A stretch of DNA of 64,000 nucleotides from Durusdinium trenchii (lineage: Eukaryota; Sar; Dinophyceae; Suessiales; Symbiodiniaceae), in assembly GCA_963970005.1 (NCBI GenBank), contig CAXAMN010025728.1, positions 43,998 through 107,997 of the forward strand, written 5' to 3'. Made by a program: the position numbers and the translations under genes. Below are positions 1-11,684 of the stretch, in pieces (the first letter of the stretch is position 1; each line of letters starts with the position of its first letter). Below the pieces are notes generated by a model. It was not told the origin of the DNA and did not search any database. It worked only from the letters and a program-made list of their open reading frames with translations.

Positions 1-232
1 GAGATTCTTCCGATGTCAGAAATAGATTGATATCGAATCGAAAGTTCACATGATTCAAACGTTGTCATGGCAGCATGGTTCGACCTCAGTGACAGAGAAG
101 CGTGTGCAAAGCTCCGCTCTTTGTACACCGGCACTCGTCATAGGTCCTTTGAGTGAAGCTGAGCATGGCAAAAGATTATTTTTGAAGCTGTTGAACTAGG
201 TTTTCGAGCATCAGACCACTGCTTGCATTCAT

Positions 233-1855
233 ATGCTTTGCACGCCCAGGGTGCAGCTTTTTCCGTCCCGCTTTGGCTCAACCATGTTTACTGTAACTGC
301 CCATAGCTCGAAGGCTGCGGCAGACAGAGTCCTGCTTCCTGCCACTTGCAGACCTCCAGGAATGGTTCGCAGCCCGAGAATTGCTAGGGGTGCAAGAAGC
401 AAACTACTATGCAATGTCATTGCTGCCTCGCTTTTGTATGGGGGCATGCAGCTGGCCCGTCAAGCCAAGAATGCTGCCGGAGACGTGTTTGTTCTCCCTC
501 CACGGGCCGGTCCTGCAACCATAAACTTTCATGCTCCGGAAGGATCAACAATTGCAAGCACTGCCAATCTTGCAAAGAGTATTGTTGGGGCTGGGGTGCT
601 ATCGCTTCCATGTGGAGCCGCAAAAGTGTTTGATGCAGCAGAGCAAGGAGGTTACGATCATGTGTCCAGCATTGCGTTCCTTCTTTTGCTTTATGCCGTC
701 TTTGGTGGCCTGAATGCTGGTGGTTTCTACCTTATCGGGGAAGTATGTGAGCGGACAGGGGCCCGCACTTATCAGGAAGCTTGGAACAAGACCTTGGGGG
801 ATCGGCTTGAATGGCTGCCAAGTGCTGCCTCGCTGGTATGCAGCTTTACTGGCATGGTGGCATGCATCTCTGTTCTTGGAGACACCACGTCAGAGCTCGC
901 CTCCTTTCTCTCTCAAGCCTTTGTCGCCAAAGAGATTCTCATCAGTGGAATTTCCACTTTTGTTCTTTTTCCATTGTGCATGTTGCCATCCCTGTCACCC
1001 TTGGCGTTTGCCTCCGTCTTGGGACTTGCAGGTGTTTGTATTCTGGCCTTTGTGATGACAATCCGCTATTTGGACGGCTCATATGCTCCAGGCGGCGCTT
1101 TCTACAGCGATGCTAGAGCAGCTGTAGATGGCCTTTCACAAGTTGCCATTCATGGAACAGGTGACAGCCTTCAAGGTGTTTTCTTTCAACAGCTGATTAT
1201 CTTCGCGGCTGTTCTCTCGAACGCCTTCACTGCTCATTTCAACGCACCTGCCATTTTCAATGAGCTTGAGCCACGCATTAATGCAAGTGGAACTTCCTCT
1301 CGGCTGCCTGAGTTCACCATCGTCACTTTGGCTGCCTTCTTGTTATCAGGTCTGGTATTTAGCACCATCACCATCGCAGGAGTGGAGACCTTTGGCATTT
1401 CCGGTGGCCCGTCCATTCTCACAAGTTACTCTTCCGCGGATCCTCTCACTTGGGTAGCGAAGATTGGTCTTGGGCTGTGTGTTCTTTTTGAATTTCCCCT
1501 GCTCGAACGGTGCTTTCGCAAAACTGTAGTGGAACTGTTTAAGGTTCCAGAAGTTGTGGAGCAAAATTCAGTGACCGTTGTGGCATCGATTGCAGCAGCA
1601 GTTGCTTTGGCCTGCATGCCCAACTTCGGCTTGGACAAGTCCTCCGCCATTGGTGGAGCACTTGGCGCTTCTTTCTTGGTCTATGTAGCCCCCGCCCTGA
1701 TGGCATTGCAACTCCGAAAAGCCGAATCCGGAGCCTCCGGAGCTGAAGATGCCGAAGATGCTGATGCTGAAGCGAGAAAGATGCTTCTCAGAGGCGTCGC
1801 TGCTTTGGGTTCTGTACTTGGAGGGTTGGGCATGGCAGAGGCAATGCAACCTTAA
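233..1855 (+). CDS. AAAP-family amino-acid permease, single exon
   Basis: A 540-residue membrane protein open from ATG 233 to TAA 1855 with no intron. After a basic N-terminal stretch of about 95 residues comes the signature TIASTANLAKSIVGAGVLSL (about 105-125). This is the broken first helix of amino acid/auxin permease (AAAP, SLC36/38-like) carriers. About ten further hydrophobic segments follow, for example near 143-170, 195-218, 235-280, 318-345, 355-385, 410-430 and 455-495, then an acidic tail. Family members import neutral or aromatic amino acids coupled to H+ or Na+; the substrate here is unknown. ATG 284 (residue 18) is an alternative start, because an SL-like string ends two bases before it. 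The N-terminal extension could be a targeting sequence. Lack of introns and the SL-like string suggest a retroposed but still open gene. Family confident, substrate not. Confidence 0.8.
   Translation: MLCTPRVQLFPSRFGSTMFTVTAHSSKAAADRVLLPATCRPPGMVRSPRIARGARSKLLCNVIAASLLYGGMQLARQAKNAAGDVFVLPPRAGPATINFHAPEGSTIASTANLAKSIVGAGVLSLPCGAAKVFDAAEQGGYDHVSSIAFLLLLYAVFGGLNAGGFYLIGEVCERTGARTYQEAWNKTLGDRLEWLPSAASLVCSFTGMVACISVLGDTTSELASFLSQAFVAKEILISGISTFVLFPLCMLPSLSPLAFASVLGLAGVCILAFVMTIRYLDGSYAPGGAFYSDARAAVDGLSQVAIHGTGDSLQGVFFQQLIIFAAVLSNAFTAHFNAPAIFNELEPRINASGTSSRLPEFTIVTLAAFLLSGLVFSTITIAGVETFGISGGPSILTSYSSADPLTWVAKIGLGLCVLFEFPLLERCFRKTVVELFKVPEVVEQNSVTVVASIAAAVALACMPNFGLDKSSAIGGALGASFLVYVAPALMALQLRKAESGASGAEDAEDADAEARKMLLRGVAALGSVLGGLGMAEAMQP
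268..282 (+). other. possible relic spliced-leader sequence
   Basis: Bases 268-282 match 12 of 15 positions of the dinoflagellate SL 3' part (CCATTTTGGCTCAAG), with an exact TTTGGCTCAA core at 272-281, just before ATG 284. SL relics at the 5' end of genomic genes mark retroposed, once trans-spliced mRNAs in dinoflagellates. Chance similarity cannot be excluded. Confidence 0.4.
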
Positions 1856-2370
1856 TGGTGCAAGATGTCGCTGGTTCTCCAGACTCCTGCTGTATAGACC
1901 GCGCGCAAGCTATGAATTGGCTAGGGGAGGTTTCGCAATCGAATTCATTGATTTTGGGGATTGCACAATGTTGCAGGTGCATTCCTATTTTCCGCTTCAA
2001 AGCCACTGCCAATTTATGATTGTTTTCCTTTGTGCATTAACTCAATGGCCAGTACTTGCCAATGCTGATTTGTTGGGGAGTGCAGTCTCAAGATTCTAGA
2101 AACTACAAGCGGCGGCTTTGACCTACTTCCCGGCATGTGTTCAAAGGGTGGTGCAGGCAGTGTATGCGTGTGCACCCTGCTTCAGTGTGCAAAGTTCATC
2201 GATTCGCAGCGGCTGTGGCAAGAAAGCGTCGAGCACTTTGGTGTGCGACTTTTGTTTGGTGCCTCAGCCTCCCGCTCCTTGTGGCTCGGCAACCGAGCAC
2301 ACACTTGGAGAAGTTGCGAGCACAATTAGCAAAGCTGCATTCCTGGGCCAAAGACTGCGAGACAAGAGCA
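1856..2370. other. intergenic, no gene recognised
   Basis: This is the 3' flank of the permease. Short ORFs overlap in several frames without recognisable motifs. No RNA gene is seen. Confidence 0.5.
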
Positions 2371-2373
2371 AAT

Positions 2374-2485
2374 CAAAATGAAGAGGAGGGGGGAGAGAGA
2401 GAGAGAGAGACAGAAAGAGAGAAAGAAAGAAATAAATAAAGAAAGAAAGAAGAAAAGGAAAGAAAGAAAAAAAAAGAAAGAATTA
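2374..2485 (+). repeat. purine-rich GA/GAAA simple repeat
   Basis: A run of GAGA then GAAA-type units on the plus strand. The Lys/Arg/Glu-rich and Ser/Phe-rich ORFs across it are repeat artefacts. Confidence 0.85.
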
Positions 2486-2569
2486 GCCCAGCTGGAGACC
2501 CCAATAGCAAGATACAAACCGGGACAAAAAGAAAAATCTGGAAACAGCTGCTGTTTTCAACACATCGAC

Positions 2570-3930
2570 CATCTCTTCCTTGGACACCATCATCACATAA
2601 CCGGGACACCATCACAAAATGACCAGGGCACCATCAAAACATGAAGGAGACACCGTCACAACATGATTGGGACACCATCACAACATAACCGGGACACCAT
2701 CACAAGGTGACCGGGACACCAGCATGACATGACGGGGACACCATCACAACATGACCGGGACACTATCACAAAATGACCGGGACACCGTCACATGACCCGG
2801 ACACCATCAAAACATAACCGGCACACCGCCAAAACATGACCAGGACACCATCACAACATGACCGGGACACCATCAAAACATGACCGGGACACCGTCACAA
2901 CATGAGGAGACACCATCACAACATGACTGGGACACCGTCACAACATGACTGGGACACAATCGCAACATGACCGGGACACCATCACAAGGTGACCGGGACA
3001 CCAACATGACATGACGGGAAAACCATCACAAGATGACCAGGACACCATCACAACATGACCGGGACACCGTCACATGACCCGGACACCATCAAAACATAAC
3101 CGGCACACCGCCAAAACATGACCAGGACACCATCACAACAGGACCGGGACACCATCACAACATGACCGGGACACCGTCACAACACGACCGGGACACCATC
3201 AAAATATGACCGGGACACCATCACAACATGACCGGGACACCATCAAAACATGACCGGGACACCATCAAAACAGGACCGGGACACCATCACAACATGACTG
3301 GGACACAATCAAAACATGATCGGGACACCATCACAACATGACCGCGCCACCATCACATGATCGGGACACCATCAAAACATGACCGGGACACCGTCACAAC
3401 ACGACCGGGACACCATCAAAACATGACCGGGATACCATCGCAACATGACCGGGACATCATCAAAACATGACCGGGACACCATCACAACATGACCGGGACA
3501 CCATCAAAACATGACCGGGACACCATCAAAACACGACCGGGACACCATCACAACATGACTGGGACACAATCAAAACATGATCGGGACACCATCACTACAT
3601 GACCGCGCCACCATCACATGATCGGGACACCATCAAAACATGACCGGGACACCGTCGCAACACGACCGGGACACCATCAAAACATGCCCGCGACATCATC
3701 GCAACATGACCGGGACACCATCACAACATGACCGGGACACCTTCAAAACATGACCGGGACACCATCACAACATGACCGGGACACCATCAAAACATGAACG
3801 GGACACCATCAAAACAGGACCGGGACACCATCACAACATGATTGGGTCACAATCAAAACATGATCGGGACACCGGGACACCAGCATCACATGACCCGGAC
3901 GCCATCAAAACATGACCGGGACACCATCCG
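2570..3930 (+). repeat. 22-bp minisatellite with higher-order structure
   Basis: About 60 tandem copies of a unit near ACATGACCGGGACACCATCA plus CA, with variants (GTC for ATC, AAAACA for ACAACA, CATGACC deletions). Blocks of variant units recur. The block at about 3298-3417 reappears at about 3559-3678 (period about 261 bp). The block at about 2788-2860 reappears at about 3068-3140 (period about 280 bp). No long ORF crosses it. Confidence 0.95.
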
Positions 3931-4010
3931 CCCACCAGCTCTGACGGTGACCCGACGGCGCCCGTCCGCCTAATAGTTTTGCAAGACCCCATAGCATGGC
4001 TATTGGGGAA

Positions 4011-4070
4011 AAAGAAAGACAGAAAAATAAAGAAAGAAAAAGAAAGAAAGAAAAGAGAAAGAGAGAAAGT
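4011..4070 (+). repeat. GAAA simple repeat
   Basis: A short purine run of GAAA units directly upstream of the SL relic cluster. Confidence 0.8.
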
Positions 4071-4106
4071 TGCTCAAGCCATTTTAGCTCAAGATCTCGG
4101 CTCAAG
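4071..4106 (+). other. relic spliced-leader cluster
   Basis: Successive fragments end in GCTCAAG, CCATTTTAGCTCAAG (14 of 15 matches to the dinoflagellate SL 3' part, 4079-4093), CGGCTCAAG and TGGCTCAA. Tandem truncated SLs are the known footprint of mRNAs that were trans-spliced, reverse-transcribed, reinserted and trans-spliced again. The gag-like pseudogene downstream has the same orientation. Confidence 0.65.
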
Positions 4107-4239
4107 CTGGCTCAAACCGCTTGAACCTTGAGCGCTTGGAGGGCACTGGTCTACCTGTGTGTGGGCGTTTTTGTCCTCGGCTTCTTATTTCAGCGGTGGC
4201 CACACCATTGCCCGTGATCGGGACTGTTCCCCCTGGTCC

Positions 4240-5360
4240 TTGAGGAGATCTATGATGGCTCCCTCCTGGGATGGCTTTCGTCATGCCGATAGAAGAGGGC
4301 ACCGGGCCCTATGTGGTGTGTTTAGGATGTTCGAGTTCCTGGGTTTGGCAGGACCGTGCCAGTGCCAAATTCAAAGGCTAGCCAGGAGGAGGCCAAGAAA
4401 CTCGGCCTGGACTGGGCGCTTGAGGCAAGCCTGCCAAGGTGCCTGTTGTCGAACAGGTACTTCAGAAGAATTGGGCAAACATGATTGCGGATGTCCAAAA
4501 GTTAAAGGCATTGCAGGCTGAGGGCATTGACTTGTAGATGTGGCCAAAGAAGCTTACAAGTCGATATTGGATGAGCTCAAATTCGGTGCAGGAAGCCATA
4601 GATAAAGAGCAACAGCAGCAATTGACTGCTCAGTCCGAAGCCTACTCAAAGAGGAAATGAACGGTTCAACTTGCCCTGAGCTACCGGAGTTTGATCAAGA
4701 CACGAATGATCATGTCGTCAAGGCAATGGAGCGGGCAGGCATCCTGTTTACTGATGCTCAGAAGACTGAATTGGAGCGCCATTTGGCCGAAAGCATGCTC
4801 AAGAGGCGCGAGAAGGAGGCTGATGCCCAGTTGCCGGGTAACCCAGAATGCCGGGTTGCGCCTAACCAATCTTGGGGTTGACAGATTGGCCATGCACACT
4901 GTTGGTGTCACAGTCACAGAACCTGCCATTCCCATCAGCGCTATGGAATATGCTGGTGGCGGCAACTTGCTCTTCAGGCACATGATCTGGAGAGGAAAGA
5001 GAGTTTTCCTGATGAACCTAGTGCAGCTGAAGGTGCTAGAGGCATCTCACCCTGCGCACTCCTTTTGTTGGGCTCAGAGCGGCTGGGTGGCCCCAGGCCT
5101 ACTTCCAGCGGGACCCAGGAGGATGCCATGACAGCAAATTTTGAACTTCAAGCCATTCACGCAAAGACCGGGTATATATTGATGGATGACGAGATACACA
5201 TCTGCCACGCAGGAGGGGACTACACCGGGTCAACTACAAGATCGATTTGTGACTCTGCAGCAGCAGGCCGCTCAGGCTATCCAAGCCCTTCCGGCTGAAT
5301 GCCGCGAAGATATTGAGTTTGGCATGGTTGAAGCCCGTTTTCGAGGTCTTGAAGCCTTAA
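4240..5360 (+). pseudogene. retroposed gag-like pseudogene
   Basis: A frameshifted, stop-interrupted coding relic. Readable pieces in different plus frames include GTGPYVVCLGCSSSWVWQ near 4300, a Gln/Ser-rich helical part near 4600-4650, and an acidic helical segment at 4657-4850 (DTNDHVVKAMERAGILFTDA, then LERHLAESMLKRR). Further pieces lie near 5180-5340 (LQQQAAQAIQALPAECREDI). The Cys-x2-Cys and Trp pattern followed by long helices resembles N-terminal Gag-like proteins of dinoflagellate retroelements, from memory. The SL relic just upstream indicates an mRNA origin. Family assignment is tentative. Confidence 0.4.
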
Positions 5361-7000
5361 AACACATCTTGCGGACGAGACCTTGCAGAGCTCCCTGCTT
5401 CTCATTGGGCCTGTTCCGGTGGAAGTGCCAATTCCCCTTGAAGCAGTCGTTGTCCAGTGTATAGTTATTTAATTCATAAATGAAGTTCGCGAAGGCAGGA
5501 GGGAAACCCAATCAAGGAGGCTCTCCAGTTGAACGCTCTCATAAAAGCACTGCAGGCCGATGAGAGGCGACGCAACACGGCGGGCGACTGCTCTAAGCGC
5601 TGCCTTCAGAACGTGAGTGCCAGGTACGGACCGCTCTGTGGTCTGCTGTTAATGCCAGTCCGGCACCGACGAAGTTCTTGCCACTCAGCTCGCGCAAAGT
5701 TCACAATGTGCTGCGCATCAACGTCCACGGCATTGGCCCAGGCGGGGGTTGTCTCAAAGGTCACCTTTTCACTAGCTTCAGGGGCCATGCGCAAAGAGAG
5801 GTGCAGTCTCAAAGTCATGTTGCCGGCCACCAAACAAGTTAACCAGGCTCTCTAGGCCAAGGCGCAGCGCCCGCCGTGCCAAGCTGACATGGCAAGCGCT
5901 CAGCCTCGCGACCAAGGTCTTGGAATAATGCCCATCTGGAGGTTGATCATCATCTTCATCCAACCGTTCGTTCATCAGGAGCCATAACACGTTTCACAGC
6001 ACCACACCTGTCATTTCCGTCTGTAAACGTTCAGACTCCAATGTTCGACAGAGAACGGTTCATGGTGAATTGAGAGTTGTGACGCAAACATGAAGTAAAC
6101 CTGATGATACTTCCCTGGCTTCCACAAAATCAACACAGCATCATCCTCAGAGTTGAAGATTGGATGCGCCTTGCCAAAAGTACTACGGTATGTTCTTCGT
6201 CTGATTTCCTTCAGACCCGGAACCAAAGACGCAATACGAGAATCAGAGGAAGTCAACACATCAAACTCTGACCTCATTGGTAAAGCATCTGTCCGTCTCA
6301 AAGTCATAGCTAATTCAGCCGTAGTAAACTTCTGAAGAAAAAGGTGTCGAAGTGGAACAGGAATGTCCGTCGTCTCGTCTTTACCTCAAAAAAACGGACT
6401 CGTGAGCAGATCTTTCTAAAAGCAAAGCAGTAGCACGCAGACTTCCGGAATCATGATCATCCAGAAGACCTTCTAAAAGGAAACTCTGACGCGCATAAGA
6501 AGCCCCACTGTAAGAAACAAAACGAGTGAACTCGATCAAAAGCTGGTTGGAGTGTTGAATGCATCTGCCAGAGTCCAGGCCAAGATCCTTCATAAGGTCA
6601 TGAACACGCTTGGCCGCAACCGATGAAGTCAAACATCCGGTCTTTTCGACCGACAGCTGGAGGCCACATCTGCTTCATAAACTCATAGCCATCCAGATTC
6701 TCAATTCTCTCCCAGCTTCAGCCGGTTCATCGCCAACAAAGTCCACTGAGATGTCATCAACCCACACATCGACAGACGCGTGAGGAAATTGAACGACAAA
6801 AGCTTGAATGGTAGGAGCAAGCACCAGCTTTGCGACCAAAGGGGGCTGCCCGCGCGCAACTTGGCGCCACCTGCTGTGGGGCTCCCGGCTGCCAACCTGA
6901 CAGTCACCTTCAACATTTTTCGCATGGGGTTCTGGACGGGAGCGCATCATGAAGGACAGCTGAATTATGGGGTCCTTCAACTAAGTTATGTCTGCAACTG
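5361..7000. other. no intact gene; possible decayed ORFs
   Basis: Short ORFs lie on both strands, including a minus-strand 98-codon ORF at 6011-6307. None carries a motif I recognise. Probably decayed retroelement sequence. Confidence 0.4.
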
Positions 7001-8340
7001 CTCCGACAAGATGAGATTGGAGATGCGTTCTGGGTTTCAGAAATTCATTCCGGATGTGATCAGGAAGCTGGAAGATGCCAGGAACAGCATGATGCTTCTG
7101 GGTTGCTTACATTGGCAGGCGACGGGCCTTCAAGGAGGTGAGAGTGTTGGCTCGACTACGAGATTCGCTCCAGGCGCCTGGCCAAGCACACCCTCCAGAA
7201 GCAGAACTACGACCTCTGGGGCATTTCCTACTGAAACACTATCGGAACTACGCTGTCACCTTGCATCTCTCAGTGGATTCCACTGATCAGTTGGATGTGA
7301 TTGCCAAAAGGTTGGCTCAAATGGGCGTCGCCTCCTTGAAGGAAGCCACCAAGCACCAAGCAGCAGCTTTGGTGTTGATGTGCAGATGTGATTTGGGTAA
7401 GCCAGAGCCAACACCACAAGCACTACATGAATGGCTCAATGATTTCCAAAGCCTCCACAAGGCTGCAACAACAGGTGTTGTGGTTGGCAACAGTGTTTGT
7501 TCACAAAGACCAAGTGATATGGGGACAGATTGGCGGCACGCAACCTGCATGCAGGCATGTCCCACTGGGGCCATACCTTAAAAGGATTGCACTGAGAAAA
7601 ACATAGAAAAACCAACGCCGCGCTTTCCGCACCAAGTGCAGCTGCAAATGCAGTTTCACACACAGAAGCTGGCGGCAAGAAAGAACCTCCGCATCAGTTG
7701 CCCCAAGATTTGCTGGGGAGCATCCACAAACCCAGGGACAGAGCCAAGAGCCAAGTTTGAACACTGCTACCAAAGGTGTAAGCTGTCAAGGGCAATGCGC
7801 CCACAAGGGGACAAGGGAGTGGCTTCTCCCCAGCAAGGGCCAGCGCCAGGCAAGATGGAACAGGTTTGCGTTCCAGAAAATGAAAAGAAGCCAAGGAAGA
7901 CATTGGAGCAAATGGAGAACCAAGCCTTCCAAGCCATGATGGGCAAGCAGCCAAAGCAAGTATGCGCCAAAGGCAAGCCCAAGGCCAAGGGGAAAGCCAA
8001 ATGCAAGAGCGCGCCAAAGGCCAAGGCCAACGCCAAAAGTAAGGCTAAAGCCAAGAGTGCACCTGCAGCGTCCAAGGCCAAGAAGGCAGTGCGGCCACAA
8101 GGAATGTTTTGGGGCAGGTTGTTGCAAGTGCAGGGGGTGTGGGTGTTCCACCTGTGGCTGTGGCCACCCAAACTTTTCTGGCGCCATCATTCCAGGCAAG
8201 GAAGCCTACAAAGCTTGGATTGGTAGGAGCTGTTGCCTGCCATTGCAGCATTGCTTGGTGCTTTGCAGGGAAGGATCCCACAATAGATCCAAGACTCAGA
8301 ACCCATCTTCGACGAAGAAGATGTGAAAGGTTTTGAGAAG
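7000..8340 (+). pseudogene. decayed retroelement ORF with Cys-rich segment
   Basis: Plus-strand ORF pieces: helical segments at 7138-7580, then a Lys/Ala-rich repeat (KAKGKAKCKSAPKAKAN-type) at about 7960-8090. Next, in another frame, comes a cysteine-rich segment with CRGCGCSTCGCGHPNFSG near 8130-8190. Basic linkers followed by such Cys clusters occur in dinoflagellate retroelement-related proteins, from memory. Frames change several times, so the gene is broken. It lies directly upstream of a copia RT fragment in the same orientation and may be the same old insertion. Confidence 0.4.
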
Positions 8341-8599
8341 GATCCTGACAAGGATCCAGATCTTGATAAAGGCATATTCATTCACTCTGTTTGAGGACAT
8401 GTTGTTCTGTGTTGTAGGTCCACAACAAGCTCCTCCAAGTTTTGAACCCTATGATCCTAAAGGTTTTTCACAGTTCTGCAAATATCTTGCGAAGACTACG
8501 GCAAAGAAGAGGCCAAAGGCAGAGAGTGATTACTCCGGAAGTGCTCCGGAAGCATGCCAAAGGGCCAAAGAGAACAAACAAGCTCAGCTAGAGGAGTTC

Positions 8600-8800
8600 C
8601 GTAGCTTTTTCGACTTACAGCTATGAAATTTTCAGACCGAAGAAAGCACAAGATCGACAACTACGTTACTGGTCGTTGGGTCCTTACCATCAAGATAGAC
8701 AAGGATGGTAGCTTCAAGAAGTTCAAGGCGAGATGGGTCTATAGAGGTTTCCAGGATGCCCAGAAAGATCCTAAAGATGGATGAAGAACAGAGAGCGCAA
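8600..8800 (+). pseudogene. Ty1/copia reverse-transcriptase fragment
   Basis: The plus strand reads KFSDRRKHKIDNYVTGRWVL, then TIKIDKDG..KKFKARWVYRGFQDAQKD. This matches the N-terminal (fingers) part of copia RT: RWVxxIKxD...KARWVxRGFxQ. It stops after about 55 residues at a TGA near 8782, and the catalytic YVDD region is absent. It is an old truncated or recombined copy, unrelated in integrity to the intact element at 27349-46686. Confidence 0.7.
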
Positions 8801-9279
8801 GACAGCCTGGAGAAAGGTTTTCCGGGACCTGAGCAAAGGCCCTCTTCATCATCCCATCAACAGATGAGCTTTTGACATCTCCTTGCCTGGGAAAACCCTG
8901 ATACGGTTTTTAGCGCATGAACTTTAGAGGGACACACCGTGATCTGTTGAATCACATGCGTTTTCGCGAGGGTCCCCTCGAACATGGGCACAGTCATGTC
9001 TCTGTCACCACAGACTTGAATCAGGTACCGCCTTCTAAATGCTATAAAGAAGAAGAACATGCGGTTTACCATGCCATATCAACGATGATAGACTTGACTT
9101 CCCGCCTATCACTTGCCTGAAGTTCTTTGCGGTCGGGCAACCAGAGCCAAGCAGGCGCTTGGGATAGCAAAGGAAGAGCTACAGGAATAAATGCTCACCA
9201 GGGACCAAGATGGGATTGCGTCGAGTTCTATGAGGAGATTTGCAAACGATTTTTTAAAGGGCGATGTAGCTGAAGAAAA

Positions 9280-10225
9280 TATTGTCGTCAACATTAGGTC
9301 TCACCTTGTTGAGTTGGAATTTCAGTGAGATGGTAAGAGATGCTAAGTACAAGATTCCTCGATACTTGTTAGGTTTAGATGAACTGATGAAACCAACGCC
9401 AAGGTGCCGGAATCAGAGGCCCTTCAGGTTCGACGAGCAGGAGAATAACTTGTTGTTCAACATGTTGTTGTTCTTGCGCGCGCATGTGGTTTGTCTTCAG
9501 GAAGCTTGGATGCTCTAAGAAGTGGTTGAGTTTGTCCAGGAACACAACTGTCCGTTTGATTTAATGATTGGAGTAATTTGGCTGTTATGGTAATTGGCAC
9601 CAGACGGCTATATCAAAGTAATCGCCGGTAATGATCAGAACTTAGGGACCTGTCCACAGTGCGATGTCACATGGGCTATTCTTGAAACCAGATTTGGCTA
9701 CACAAGACCGCGCAGTGAGTTCAAGGACCGTCAGTTTGAGTTTGAAAGGAAGATCGAGTTCCATTGTCGAGAAGCCAATTGAATAGTGTGAGAATCTGCG
9801 ACTTCCATGTAGATATTCATAGGGCCGTAAAAGCTCATGCCATAACAGCAGGGCAACTCCATTGATGCTCTACGAGCGCTTCATGCACAAGGTAGACATC
9901 ATTAATGGTGAGGCTAATAGTTGCGCAAATAGACCGACCAATTCACAGGGTCAACCTATGTACAATTACAACATATTACAATTATAGCACCATGCAGCAT
10001 TGGACCCGTTTGTTAAGTGAGGCTCTGAGGCCCGCTTGAAAGCTGACGCAAAGGCGAAGCCGGTAGTTCCCAGCGCATGGTACTCTGTTTCGTCCTTGAT
10101 TCTTCAGGGGTGTGAGTACTTCATTGGTCGCGATTGGGACACCATGGACGAGGGTGAACGTGTGCCCTCGTCCAGGAGATACAGACAGTCACGGCCCCAT
10201 GTACATGACCTTGCGTCCAGCTAGT
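9280..10225 (+). pseudogene. endonuclease/exonuclease/phosphatase-like pseudogene
   Basis: Plus-strand pieces in several frames. AHVVCLQEAW at about 9481-9510 fits the magnesium-binding LQE motif of EEP nucleases. GNDQNLGTCPQCDVTWAILE, then RFGYTRPRSEFKDR, follows at about 9625-9735. VDIINGEANS near 9892-9920 resembles the later G-D-x-N motif. The order is consistent with an EEP fold, but stops and frame changes break it. Such domains occur in non-LTR retrotransposons and in host nucleases; which one this was is open. Confidence 0.45.
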
Positions 10226-11240
10226 CGCTAGCGCCGAAAAGAATGACCTCGTGAGCTTGTGAATGCATTTTTTCAGGATTGGTATCACTTGTTCAAAGAA
10301 TGAGTTTGTCCTCTGAATGTACTTCTTGTCAAGGAAGATGATTTAAGAAGACTCATTGCCGTGTACAGCTGTGATTTGATTCTCTCGTTTCATTTCACCT
10401 GTAGAGCTGCCACATTGAATCTTCATTTGATGAACTTTCTATCAGGGAAAACGATCAGAAGATTCATTGCGAGTGTAGTGCGTAGATTCGTTCTTGTAGA
10501 GTCACTTGCCAGTATCTCGTCGCCTGAACTTCGTGGGTTTTGTGTATTGAACTTTTCTTTTAAGCTTGTGTGCTTTCTTTTGTGGCCGAGACCACTACTG
10601 TGAAGATCTTTACTCGAGCCTGCTGCTCCTTGCATTTTGCGAGGTATTTTAATTCGATGCAGTCAGTGCGGATTTCAATCTTTTGAACTTTGGCGATGCG
10701 TGGTCGTTCAATCGGTTGAGCTTGTGTGGAGAGCCGCTCAACGTGGAAGTGTTTTGTGAATTGCGCCTGCTGAAATGTAGGACCTGTACAGTGGACACTA
10801 CCACATCCATGTTACTCTGTCATATCGCTGTATGACTCTCCAGGCTCAAGTGGAGACTGCGTTCTGCGTGTAGAAGACACTTACGGTCTATCCTCCTACA
10901 TGATATGCCTTAGTCACTCTTTCACCCCCTCCTGTGGATCAACGCCACCCTGGGACGAGTGAATTTTCCTTCAATTGTATTGGTACCGTGGCTTCGTGTG
11001 ATTAAATTCATATCGAGCTTCTCCTCCCTCCTCGTCATTTGGCTACTGCTGCTGCTGCTTTGGCGTGATTGGGTGCGTATGGAGCTTCGCCTCCTTCCCC
11101 GTTATTTTGCTTCTTTTCTACTGGCGGCGCAGCTTTGCTGTGATTGATTGGATTCGCGTTGAGCTTCTCTGCTGCTGCTGCTGCTGCGGCTTCGAATCCC
11201 ACGGATCTGTTCTCTGTCTTCTGTTTGGTCTGTTCTCTCG
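10226..11240. other. intergenic, no gene recognised
   Basis: Short ORFs only, with no family motif or RNA gene seen. Confidence 0.5.
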
Positions 11241-11350
11241 CTTCTCTCTCTCTTCTCTCTCTCTTCTCTCTCTCTCTTCTCTCTCTCTTCTCTCTCTCTC
11301 TTCTCTCTCTCTTCTCTCTCTCTTCTCTCTCTCTCTCTCTCTTCTCTCAC
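11240..11350 (+). repeat. CTCTCTT pyrimidine microsatellite
   Basis: Tandem CTCTCTCTT-type units. The overlapping Leu/Ser-rich and Arg/Glu-rich ORFs are artefacts of the repeat. Confidence 0.9.
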
Positions 11351-11414
11351 CCAATTGAAAGTTGAACTTAGCGACCTACCCTTCGTCCACCCCTCCCACT
11401 CAAGCTTGTACAGC

Positions 11415-11442
11415 ATCCATCCATCCATCCATCCATCCATGC
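11415..11442 (+). repeat. CATC tetranucleotide repeat
   Basis: About seven CATC units, with further CATC and CAAC repeats scattered to 11840. Confidence 0.85.
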
Positions 11443-11684
11443 GTCCATCAGCAACGGGGTGCCAACCAACCAAGCAACAAAGCGGCAAAATCAACAAACC
11501 AAGCAACCAACGAACAAAGAAACCGAGCCGCATAACTCTGTGTTTTCCTCACTTTGCCATCGATACTTGGTTTGCATGGCGGGGGAGGCGCTGCCCCTCC
11601 CGCGCACCCCTTCCTGTCATTATTTGCAGAGCATCCATCCATCCTTCCGTCAAACAAGCAAACAAACAGAACAAATTGCATATC

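Noticed and set aside
2570..3930. CRISPR array
   Set aside because: Repeat units abut without unique spacers, in a eukaryotic context.
7767..8199. Leu/Ala-rich minus-strand ORFs as membrane proteins
   Set aside because: Antisense of a Lys/Ala codon repeat on the plus strand.
11102..11533. Arg/Glu-rich minus ORF
   Set aside because: Reads the CTCTCTT repeat in reverse.
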